NCBI GenBank assembly: GCA_036785705.1
Contig: JAWUZG010000135.1
Span: forward strand, 496,001 to 560,000
Length of the DNA stretch: 64,000 nucleotides
Direction of reading: 5' to 3'
Source: Acanthornis magna
Taxonomy: Eukaryota; Chordata; Aves; Passeriformes; Acanthizidae
The notes below the pieces were generated by a model. That model did not search any database, was not told the DNA's origin, and saw only the letters and a list, made by a program, of their open reading frames with translations. This document shows positions 1 through 10,554 of this stretch, piece by piece. Both the position numbers and the translations under genes were made by a program. Numbering within the stretch: position 1 is the stretch's first letter; every line of letters starts with the position of its first letter.

Positions 1-1380
1 TTTATCCATTTACTGATTCATTGATTTACATATTTTTGCCGAACACCAAATTTGTGAATTTTAAACAGCTTTTAATTATTTTCATCATTAGACTTTTTGT
101 GAATGTTAACCTGTTGCATTAAGTAAAGAGAGCAATGTGTTGGAAAGAGTAAATGATGGAGAAATGCATGAATAGTTTTACAGATTAGTCACCAGAGCTC
201 CAGTAAGGCAGAAGGAGAAAGCACAGCTCTACTTCAGAACATTGTTGCTTTCCAGGTGCTTTGATCAGTTTGTCAGTTCCAATGGCAGCTTCAATAGTTT
301 GGCTGTGTGCAAGATTTTGTAAGAGCAGCATGTAGTGAATATGTATATGGTGTATTAATTTAAATATTGCCACCTAATTTTCTCATTTCTATGTCCAGAA
401 ATGTATGTTGTGGACAGCAGAGATTACAGTGGAACAGTAATGATTAGTTACTGGTTCATGTTTGTTAAGACTGTAGATTCTTAAATTTTTTTTCTTTAAT
501 ACATTGTGCATGTTAACTATTTGAGATGTTGCACAAGGTGGAGTGTAAAGGCCAAGCAAACTTTTATGTTTTATGTATGAGTTGTTCTGTCATTAACCAG
601 AAATGATGTTTGACTGAGCAACTTGCACATGCCCTTTGTAGCTAGAATAGGCATCCACACAGGGATTATAACCAAATAAAAGGCTTACCTTGGTATCCAA
701 TTTGCTTGCATTCACTTAGCAAAATTATTTTGGGAGTACATGGCTGTGTTTGTTTCATTACTTATCTCTTGGAAACAAGAGTGATTCTTATCAGAAGTTG
801 TGTTTTGTCTCAGCATCTATGCAAACTACAAAAAATGGGCTACTTTTGGAGGTCTGCAATAGCAAAGGTGTCCCTGCAATACTGTAACTGCTGTGTTAAT
901 TGTGTGAGCTTGGGTCACTGTTATTTGAGGTATATTGAGTGTATGTGTGCAGTAAACAATGAATTTTTGAATTTTCAGAATATGCAAATATTTTAGCAAA
1001 GCAAGCCACATTCCAATTTGAAAGGAGATGATGACCTAACTAGAGCTGCAATGTCCCACCACCAAGGATTACCCATGAGCTTCCTTCCACTTGTACAAAC
1101 AAAATCAATAAATCAGTAAGAAATCTTCATTTGAGAACAAAGGTAAAATAATGTAAATCCTTGGTTGTTGGATTATATAATGCCACTGACAAGCCCTAAG
1201 TCCAAATAAAACCCTTTTGTAACCTTGGGTTGTGCTCTGAGCAATGTAACCTGTAATTTAGCTGTACACCTGTTTCTTTTCTTGACATACTTAATTTAGA
1301 ATCATAAAATTAAGGTTGGGTGAGCCCAGATTAGGTGAGGAAAATATTCTGGGTCATCTCTAAAATAGTCCACATCAGCA
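1..1380. other. Non-genic AT-rich sequence
   Basis: No gene or clear repeat is visible. The open frames are short (the longest, 96 codons at 706-996, has no recognisable domain) and the sequence is AT-rich with few CpGs. At 1299-1330 a short stretch containing 'aattaaggttgg' faintly recalls the 3' end of a CR1 element on the minus strand, but it is too short and diverged to call. Confidence 0.7.
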
Positions 1381-1740
1381 TATTTCTCTCTGCCTCATGA
1401 CCTTCGGGCAGAGACTTTTGCAGGTGATGCCTCTAAGGAGCAATTTCTGTTTCAGGAAGGTTACCGTGGTGCCTCCATCGCTCATGTGTCACTAACCCAG
1501 CTGGTGCCAGGGTTCTCGTGTGACTGTGGGCAAACACGAACCATCCCTGGCCTCTCCTTGATGTTGCCTCCTCTTCAGCCCCCGGCCAGCGAAGATCTGC
1601 CACCATTTCCCATCTCTGCAGCAGGAGAGGCTGCTCCCAGGGCTGGCACTCAGTGCCAATATCCTACGAGTCCAGGGTCACCTCCTGACCCCGTGCTGTA
1701 GGCCACCAAGTTGGTCTCACCATACAGCGGAAATGCAGTT
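1381..1740. other. Local GC- and CpG-richer patch in AT-rich DNA
   Basis: About ten CpG dinucleotides fall within roughly 350 bp (for example in ttcggg, ccgtgg, tctcgtg, cccggcc, ctacgag and cagcgg), while the flanks on both sides have very few. A good acceptor-like sequence, atttctgtttcag, ends at 1455, but I see no convincing donor downstream. A 71-codon frame (1486-1701) runs through the patch and resembles nothing I know. It could be an old GC-rich repeat, a decayed retrocopy or a small regulatory element. The sequence does not decide between these. Confidence 0.5.
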
Positions 1741-4339
1741 TTCTTTCTAGGGTTTGTGCAGCTCTCCTATTACCTAGGTGTCAACATAGATAAATTTTTA
1801 CTTTTCATTGTTGTTCATGGCTATGGCAAGTCATAGTTTAGTTATTAAAGAAATCAGGTGCAGGGAAAATGAACTGTGTGAAAGGTACAGGATGAAAAAA
1901 ATTAAAAGCCAGCTTGTAAAGATCTTGCTATAAATATTATAATGAAAGAATAAAAAGTAAGAATGTCATAGGAGAATCTCAGTAGCATAATTCTTACATA
2001 CAATAATCCACGATAGCAAAATAAAATAATGCCATACAGAAAAGATATGGGAGACTCCACAGGGAGTGGAAATAGAGACTGTGGAAGTATTTAGATGACT
2101 TTTCCGAGGAAATTGCAGGAGAAATTGTTGAGAGAGTAAACTCATTTTGTGAAATTATAATCCAATACACCATCTGGGAATGTGCACAGTTCCAGCTGAG
2201 CAAGACGTCTTAGTGGTTTGGTGTGATAAATGCTAACTCATTGTAAAATCCCATTTTCATGATGTTGTGAATTTATTTCTTCTGTTGAGGGGGAAAAATA
2301 GACATAAATATACACAGCTTTATGTCTGAGAGTAGTAAGGGTAGAGAATAAATGAAAATATTTTCAGTACCTTAAATTGCTGAAAAGTCTTGTCAGGCAA
2401 CCTAATTAGTGTTTCAAATACATTGCATTACACAAACAACATTGATTTAAATGTTGGACAAAAAATGCATATTTTCATCTATGTATTTTAAAAGAAGTTG
2501 ATGAAATTTGCTGTGATATGGGATGTCTATAAAATGCCCTTTGCAAAATCATAATTTTCAATATATTTCTAGTACAGCATGTATCACAGGGCCTGAATCA
2601 AGCCTTTAAAAACAAATAGATTAGGATTAAATTGGCAGTAAGTGAGAAATAAGAGTTTTGCAGATCCTGGCTTTTGGATGCCTTTCAACCTCAAGTAAGT
2701 TACCATTGCCATAGCAATTCCTTTTTCTTGTGAGTTAGCAAAATGGGGAAAAGCACTGACTTCTTGGAAAACAAAAGCTTTAGCAGTCAAATGTGACTAT
2801 GTTAGTGTGCTCTAGTTATGCAGCATGTAATTTATTTTTCATTAGTATACTGTACACATAAAACCAAATAGTATTGTTAATTATAAAAGAAAATACTTAT
2901 TGATGGTTACAGGTGCTTTGCATGTGGAGCCTCTAAAGAGTATTGTTGATCTAGATATTTACGTCTTTTTAAACTTGGTTTGTTACGTCAGCAAATAATT
3001 TTGGGTGTTCTCTGGATCTGCCCCTGCTGCCCCAGGGCTGTGAGCACCATGCTCACCTGGGAGGTCACTGTAATCATCTTCTCCATAAAAAACCATCCCA
3101 GCTGTACGCTAATTCCTTTCAGCGGATGCTTTTATTCATCAATTATATTTTCAGCAAAACACTAAACAAAATGGATCCTCTCTCAGTTCTGCCTGCTTTT
3201 CCTGTTCCCATGCCTATTGGGCTCTGCCTCTCACCCCTTCCTTCCATGTTTGTCCCTCCCCCCCAAGCGCTCCCCAGGACTCTGAGCTCTGGTGCCCTTC
3301 CTACCTGAGAAGTGTGAGAGGGGCTGCCTGATCCTTGGCTTCTGAGCTCACAAAGGTGCAGACTGTGCCTCTTGCCCCAGTGCTCCTTGGGGAGGAGAGG
3401 AGGGAGATGGGGCTGTTGACTGTGGCCCATCTCCTGCAGGAGATTGTGGGAAATACGGAGCAAGATGCAAAATGGGAAGCTGATTGCCATAAGGTTTGTC
3501 AGATGTATTAAGTGTGGCGCACTAGGATTGCAATGGAAAGGTTTGTAATTAGCAGCTCTGAAGTGCACTGAGTTGAGTCTGTGGGTGAACACCTTTATCT
3601 CCTGGGCCGAATTCTCAGTTGGTACCAAGTCACAGTGATTTTTCAAGGGCTGCACTGAGTATTGCTTGTGGTAGTAGCAGTACAGATGAGAATATAGAGA
3701 AGACAAATAAGGAAAAAAACCAACCTTAAAGTTTTGGAAGAATTATATTGACAGTTAGGTGTGAATGTCTGAAATATGACATGCCTCTTTTGCTTGATCT
3801 TGGTTTGCCTTCTAGTGCAACAGGTCCTACTTATCTTCCAAGTTGGTTTTGGGAGGAAAGATGTGTTGTTTTTTTTTTTTTAAGAGCAAAAAATTAATAA
3901 GTAAGATAACAAAAATATGCCTATTCTTCTTTTTTTTCTTTGCTTCACTCTTGGGTAGTTTTGTAATGGTCAAATGAGATTAGTTATAAATTTCACGCAT
4001 CAGTACTTTTTTCATATTTCCTCCTGAACTGCTTAAGATCTTTGATTGTGGACAAAGACTAGATGGTACTAGATAATGCAACAATTAAAAAAACAAACAA
4101 AGACAACAAAAAAACCCCCCACCCCTTGTTCCTTGCAGTCAAGCAGTTCCACCCCTGTGTCTCACTCACATCAAACAAGCTCTCAGGTTATTAATATTGT
4201 TAATAACAGTTTTTGAATTGCCTACTCATATGTGGAGATGTATAAACACCAGGAGAGCTGAAGGTGAGGAATAATAAATAACGTGCCATCAGAAAATATT
4301 TAATTACAGTGCAAAATTGAGATAGCAAGCCTTGTGTGC
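1741..4339. other. Non-genic sequence with a CT-rich stretch
   Basis: Unique-looking sequence. The part at 3170-3440 is richer in C and T on the plus strand and makes a 187-codon open frame on the minus strand (3143-3706). The frame is low in complexity (His/Ser/Pro/Gly-rich) and has no domain signature, so it is not called as a gene. A run of 13 T lies at 3869-3881 and an A-rich stretch followed by C-runs at 4084-4126. Nothing else stands out. Confidence 0.6.
2983..2993 (+). promoter_or_regulatory. CRE/MARE-like motif
   Basis: The sequence TTACGTCAGCA combines a CREB/ATF-type half (TTACGTCA) with a TGCTGA-type Maf half on the opposite strand. It keeps a CpG in a CpG-poor region. One 11-bp match in 64 kb can arise by chance, so this is only a possible binding site. 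Confidence 0.2.
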
Positions 4340-4480
4340 AGGGAGGAGTGGACCAGTAGCAGCAGCTATAATTCATGATAGGTCAAGCCATCTATGAAGG
4401 AAAAGCTTTAATTTGTAAACCTTGTCAAGCCCAGGGGGAAGCAATTACTGATGAGAAAGAAGTTTCTTTCATGTCAATCT
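4340..4480. other. Possible conserved non-coding block
   Basis: This stretch has the balanced composition and clustered homeodomain/TCF-like words (ctttaatttgt, gcaattactgatgag, gtcaagc) often seen in vertebrate conserved non-coding elements. No repeat or open frame explains it. The call rests on appearance only. Confidence 0.2.
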
Positions 4481-5689
4481 CATCATGAGGGGCTTTTTTG
4501 TTTGTTTTTAAATAAGGGCGGCTGCTGCTGCTTTTTTTCCCCAGAAACCAACAGAAGTAACATGCAATATAATGTAGATTGAAGAGGAAATTCACCTGTC
4601 AGCTTAATGAACAAATCAGTACTCATTAAACAGACTTAGGTCTTTGAATGTAGTTTTTGCAAAGGTAAGGCTAGATTTAATTTCTGAGTGCATCTCTGAG
4701 CCAGTACAGCTGCGAGGTCTTACCAGACCGGTAAAAGCCTTCAGCAGCTGTGTTGCCACCAAGGCACTCCGAGGTACAACTTTGTCCCGTTCTCTTTTGC
4801 TGTGCACGTGTGTAGCAGTTTGCCCTTGGCCCATCCCAGTCTCACATTTTGGTTTCTCTGAGCATCCCAGCTGCAATGGCTGACTCTTTCAGTGTGATAA
4901 AATCCAGCATCTGTCTGTCCTTCCCTGCCTGCTCACAGAGTGAAACCTCAGTGCCTGGACATTCCTCCCTTGGGCCCCAGAGGGACTCACTCCACGTCAC
5001 AGTCCTGCCTCAGGGAAGGAGATGGAGTCTCGTGGAGTTGGCTACAGAGACAAGCAAATATGCGCTATTTTTTGGGGGGAAAAAGTACTCATAGAATTCT
5101 GTTTTGTTTGGCGTGAAAGTGTTTCTTTCATATGAGATCAAAGAACAAAAAGCACCTTTTCAAGATATTTGTGCTGCCTTGTGTCTTTGCCATAATTAAT
5201 TTGTTACTAGTTTTTATCTCAGTAAAAGACTCTGAGCTTTTCTGAAACTCATGTTTATGTATATGTCTTTGTAAAAGAACTACATAAATAAGGTAAATTT
5301 AGGTGTTGTGGGGCTGTTCTGTGCAAAATTTTCTTTATAATTTTTAACAGCATTCTAGAAGGCATTAGTTCCAACTCGGTCTCCTTTACAGGAAATATCA
5401 GTTTCGATTTGAACAGCTGATACGCAAGGGTGTGGATCCAATAGGCAAAATTAACAGGGCATTGTTACTATGAATGTGAAGAAGTAGCTAAAGCATTTAG
5501 TGTGCAACTTGCTGTTGAAAGCCACTTTGTTACCTTGTGACTTCAAGAGGCTAATGACATGTTAGTGAAAAAAAGAAGCTCCAAGGTAAATCACAAAAGA
5601 GTATTTCAGAGGAACTGAATAGGAATTGTGGTAAAAATTGAAAATTACGGGCATGTGGCTCTTAATTAATGTGAATTTAAAGGCCATAT
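4481..5689. other. Non-genic sequence
   Basis: Between 4680 and 5060 base composition is more even and short open frames exist on both strands (79-86 codons), but none has a recognisable domain. The remainder is AT-rich unique sequence. The last few hundred bases could be older, unrecognisable parts of the CR1 remnant that follows, but I cannot align them. Confidence 0.55.
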
Positions 5690-6295
5690 GGAGAAGAACC
5701 AACACAGCATTTGTAAAGAGAAGTCATGCTTCAGAAATCAGTGTAATTCCCTGATGGTCTCTGCAAGTGTATGCAAGGGAAGTCTCTCATTAAAGGCTCT
5801 CAAAGATATTAAATTCCTGTGAAGTAAGAGAATTAAGCATTGGTTGAAAGATAAAACAGAAAAGGTATATTTGTTAGCTCAGCTGAAGGAGAGAGGGCAG
5901 CGGTGAAGTCCAGTATGGGTGCACGCAGCACAGCATACTCATACATGGTAACGGAAAGAGCTTGCATACTGTGGGGATTAATGCTGGATCCAATTCTGTG
6001 TAGAGAAATCTTAAATGGCGCACAAGAGAGGGGAACACATCAGAACCTCAAAAGGAAGAGTAGAAATTATTGGAAAAGAAATTGGAAAACAGAGCAGGGA
6101 ACATCAGTACCAGATCGTGGGTTGGTGGTTCTCTCACATTTGGACCCTTCTTCCCTCTCCATTCACAGAGGCGTGGTAGAGCTGAATGAAGTATCTAGAA
6201 GAAGGATTGAAATTATGGAACAGTTTACATTCTAGAGAATCCTCAGTTTAGGACTCTCCAGGCTGGATAAGTCGACTGTGGAGAAATATATTTTT
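5690..6295 (+). mobile_element. Ancient CR1-type LINE remnant (reverse-transcriptase region)
   Basis: Several words match the CR1 ORF2 reverse-transcriptase region, in the right order and spacing. 'aaccaacacagcatttgtaa' (5699 on) corresponds to the AACCAACATGGATTTGTC part. 'cattggttgaaagataaaac' (5839 on) encodes a WLxxR-like stretch. Near 5972, 'ggattaatgctggatccaat' encodes GLMLDPIL, a decayed QGSVLGPIL core motif. 'gtagagctgaatgaagtatc' (6176 on) and 'ttaggactctccaggctgga' (6248 on) match the region that in intact copies reads roughly VEKVQRRATKMI and then GLFSLEKR. Part of the interior between the core motif and 6170 is deleted or unalignable, and stops and frame changes are frequent. There is no 3' end here. 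It is a dead, old copy. Confidence 0.75.
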
Positions 6296-9200
6296 AAGCT
6301 GAGTTTTGTCAGCATTTACCACCTATACATTTCCTGGATTGAAAATACAAAAATTGAACATGCCTCTTTAAACAAACAAACCAGCCCCCATCTCTAAAGA
6401 GTTTATGTATTATTTTAAAGTACATTTTCAAGAGAGTTGTGGAATTATTAAGCAATCTTGCATCAAACTTCTGGATCTTTAGCTGCTACTCTCACAGGAT
6501 ATACCTCAGTTCTCTTGCTGAGGGAACTGCACAAATATAGTGCATATTTTAAGAGTATGAAAACTGATATAAGCACAGATGGTGCTAAATTGTAGTTGCT
6601 GCATCCACGGCTTGAGCCTGCAGTAGTTTCTGGAAGTACCAAGAGTCCACCTTGCATCTTACTGTTTTGGTGGTTTTGTGTGAATTCCTGCCCTCAGATA
6701 AAGTGCTGTTTACATGAAAGTTCACGCTTTAATCAGAGACAAGCACAGCAGAAAAATTAAGGAGCTGTTTTGGCCAGAGTTGCTTTTGATGTTGGATTGC
6801 ATGGAGTACAGAGCACTGATATGAGGGAGGAGAAGTGTGGAGGGCTCCTCTAAGCAAAGCACTTTCAACTTCCTCACCTTTATTACAGTTATGGACAAAA
6901 CAAATGAAAGCTTGCTTGTTTTGTTGTTTCCTGGCTTTGCCTGGGTTCTTCTAGGAGGTTTCTGTTTGAGTACAAGTGTATTCTTCTCTGTGTTGCTGCT
7001 TCACACTTGGTTTTGTTCCATCAGGATGTTTGTTTAACAACCTGCTCCGCTGGCTGCTGTCCAGGTGAATGCTGGCATCTAGCAAATAGCAAAGCCATTT
7101 TCCCTCCAAGAATTAATATGTGTAAGGTTGTGGGGAGACAGATGGAGGAATTTAAATAATTGCATACCATTTAAATACACATGGACCATGGGTGTGGTGT
7201 GGAATGTGGAGAGCAAAGGGCAGCTGGAATAGAGGACAGTTTGAGGGCTGGCTGTAGACCAGGACATTTGCAGGCTCAGATGCACACCTGGTGAAAGTAT
7301 GTCTGGACATAGTGGAAGAAAGGAGGTATATGGGCTCATCTGGGTTCTACCAGCCTTTTTGATCCTCCTGCTACTAAAAGCTATTTCGTGATGAGGAGAG
7401 TATGCGACCTTTAATGTTCACCAATAAGTCCCAGCTTTTTTGCTTCAGTGTCCTCAGTAAAAGCCTTTTAAATCAAAATTCTGCTCCCATTTCAGCATGG
7501 CTGGAAATGAAACTTGCTAAAACCTGATGAATAGGCTCTACCAGCTTTCTTTGCTCCATGTTTGATTGTTTCCTCGCTTGCATAGCCTGTTTAATATCTC
7601 AGATATACTAATTTCTTTTCTATGTGTTGACATGCACTCTGCAGCACATCTTCTGGTATTCAGCTATTACATATATGATAAATGAACACTCCAGTGTCAG
7701 GTATACTGAAAATCAATGCTGTTAATATGCAAACAAATGGCAGACCTGTAACCTCTCCAAAGGGAAAGCATCTCAGTAGCTACAGGAATCAAAACCTTCA
7801 TGATTTGGTGTTACCTTGTGAAATCTGCATTCAGAATGATAATTCAGGCTAATGGCTTCATGCTCCCGTGGGGCAGCTGAAATAGATTCTGAAATGGCAT
7901 AAGAAAAGGGTATAGTAAATAAACGCAATGAGCTGTCAAAGAATATTTCTACATCAAACAAGTCTCTGAACCTTTTTGTGCTTCATAATATGACCTTTTC
8001 TAGCTGCTCTGTTTTTTGCCTGAATCAGATCATGAAATGAAACACATTAGCTACAAAATAAAAATAATAATAATAATAAACAACCATTTATATAGCCACT
8101 AAAAGTGTTAGAATATGGTAGAGAGAATTCTATTAATTTACAGTAGATTGGTGAGGATAAAACACCCTTTGATTGCAGTTGCTAAGCAACCCTTTTCTGA
8201 GCAGATGTAGGTACCATTCCTGTTTGTTTAACACCAGCCGTACTGGAGTCTGGCCGCAAAATATGTTACAGCAGCAGCAGGGAATAGCGAAGGAGAACAA
8301 TTTTAGCATTGTGATGCTGAAGGATCTTTCTCTTGCATCCTTCATGCATGAATAATACAAATGAGATTGCACGGAGAAAGCTTGACACATTGGATAAAAT
8401 AAGCTTGTATTACCGTGTTTTCACCTGTTGCTCACAAGATTATTTGTTAAAAAAAAAAGTCATTATTCCCATTCTGCATGTGTGGAAATGGGACACAGAA
8501 ATGTTAGACTTCCCTATCAAAAGCTGCTGTAGCTGCTCATTAGGCAGCATCAGGGCTGAAAGCAGACCCCTGGTCTTCTCAGCCCCATACTCAGTGGTCT
8601 GTGTAGAGTTCAAAAGATATATTTGTCCTCAGAGTAATACACTCCAGCCAGCTATGTAGGATGATTTTGTGGTATTTATTTTACAGGAAACATCATTCAT
8701 ATTCAAGGGATTGTATCAGTGCTTAGAAAGACAATAACCAGAGTGTATAAAGAAATGTGATCTATGCTTCTGTATAAACACTGGTGTAACATATGTTTTT
8801 GTCATTTATACTTAACTCTCAGAATGTACTTACTTATGTTATTTACTTTTACAATCCAAAATTAAGTATATTTTATTCCAGACAAAGAGTGAGAGAGCAA
8901 TCTGTTTGGATGTCTATTGAAAATTCATGTTCAGGGTGTTAAAGTGTAGTGATTTCCTTCCAGAAGACCTCAGACTCAGAAGGCCAAATGTATGCAAAGA
9001 ACACTTGCTCCAGAGGATCTTTGCCATTGGGAGGGGTGAAAATAACACTCTTTTGCTGCATGTTGTGATGGCTTTTGGCATGGGCATGTGAATGAGGCAA
9101 AGATATAAAAGAGGAAAAGGGTTCATCATCCCATCCAATTTTTATACTACAAATAATTAAACCGTAATTTAGAGAATATGAGGTTCAATTACTGCCGTCG

Positions 9201-10510
9201 GTACTGAGTACAAGGTGATATCTGAGATAGTGTTCAGTTTGTCTTTTGTTAGTTTCACAGGTTGTGAGCAGGCTTTTTGTTTTTAACCCCTGGATATAGG
9301 AGGGGGGATCTGCCTTCTTTTTGGCAGGGGAAAGAGAATTTGGAGACGGGACGTTTTCCTCAGCTTAAAAGAAATAATGATCTCTTCAGAAGAAACTAAT
9401 CTGGGTTTGATGATTTGGGTTTATGGTCTGTACCCTTTCATGTGTGCAGCTGTGGCTGCTTGTAGGAAAGCTGGGGTGTCCCAGGAGTGACATAGGCAGG
9501 GCATCCTTAGTTATTCTGAAAAGTGCCTATTTCCACAGCCTGGGAGGGTAAGGGGAGGACTGAGTGCTGGGGGAGAGCTGGAGGCAGAAGTCCCCAAAGA
9601 GTTTTAGCCACAGGTATTCTGGTTTTGTTTCTTTAATTAATCAGTGCATGGTAAACTTCCTTCCCAATTTGTCATTATTTGAGTAATTATATCTAATATA
9701 GCTGAGGGTTCCCGAGGTGATCGGTGTTTTCAGTACCATGCAGACAAGCTATAAGGTGAGAGCTCTGGGGCTGGGGACAGCCCCACAAACAGGTCTGAGC
9801 TGCTGCATGGTGAAAGAACTTCTCAGGGAGAAATGGGACTTCTCAGGACTGAAATCCAGTAGGCAGAGAAAACACATGCCCAGAATTATAATTTGAGCTT
9901 GGTGATATTTATTATAATGCTAGCAGTTTTGTTTGTTTGTTTATTTTCTTATTTTTTGAAAAGGTAAATGCTTAAAAAAATGGCTTTGCCTGGGAATTCA
10001 GATGTTTTGAAGTGGAAATTTTGTGTTGTGATAGGTATTTTTAAAGCTTATGCAGCTCCAGAGGAATGGAGTTGACCTCTTAAATAAGTTTACGCAATAA
10101 TACCATCTATATGTTCAGAAATTAAATGAATGTTCAAGGAGGAACGAGCTTTCAGTACAGCTGCAGCTTTGACAAAAGAAAATGTAGTTTTATAAAGGCC
10201 CACATAAGGGTGAAAGAACACTGATTATTAACCTGCCCATCGAGTCATTGTAGTGCTTTCATCAGAACTAACAGTGAAGATGTTTTATAAACATAAATAC
10301 ACAAATATTTATGAAACAGGACTTGCAATGTATTTCTGTTCATAACAATCTTGACCTCACTGTTCAACCCTTACCAGAGTTCTTCTAGTTTCTCTTGCAT
10401 AGCATAGTATCTGTTTGTTTTTCTCCAGTTAATCAGTTAATCAGGTGGGGTTCAAGTGTTGTACTAATCACAAACAATGTTAATGAAGATGGCTTACAGT
10501 CCTTTTGCAT
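6296..10510. other. Non-genic AT-rich sequence
   Basis: No gene is supported. Open frames reach 108 codons (8333-8659) without recognisable domains. A tiny (AAT)5 run lies at 8063-8079 and T/G-rich runs at 9928-9955. The part around 7640-7750 has a mixed, non-repetitive look, but nothing specific can be claimed for it. Confidence 0.65.
8063..8079. repeat. (AAT)n short microsatellite
   Basis: About five and a half units of AAT in an A-rich setting. It is short and probably of no consequence except as a polymorphic marker. Confidence 0.8.
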
Positions 10511-10512
10511 GT

Positions 10513-10554
10513 TGTAAATTCTTTCTTTTTCCTCCCCAGAAGACAGGTAAGAAA
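10513..10554 (+). other. Acceptor-donor pair framing a possible 7-nt microexon
   Basis: A strong pyrimidine tract and acceptor (ctttctttttcctccccag, ending at 10539) is followed by seven bases, AAGACAG (10540-10546), and then a good donor, GTAAGAAA (10547 on). A TGC sits about 30 nt upstream, where the neuronal splicing factor SRRM4/nSR100 typically acts on microexons. Seven nucleotides would shift frame. Pairs like this can arise by chance in tens of kilobases, so the call is weak without RNA data. Confidence 0.25.

Noticed and set aside
1299..1330. Possible minus-strand CR1 3' end
   Set aside because: Only about 20 loosely matching bases; the 'gacctcc' and 'gtccaacc' parts are absent.
3143..3706. 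187-codon open frame on the minus strand, the longest in the window
   Set aside because: No recognisable domain, low-complexity His/Pro/Gly-rich composition over a CT-rich stretch, no supporting splice or promoter signals.
4650..4670. TTTTTGCAAAG|GTAAGG as a recursive-splice site
   Set aside because: AAG instead of CAG at the junction, interrupted pyrimidine tract and a weaker donor.
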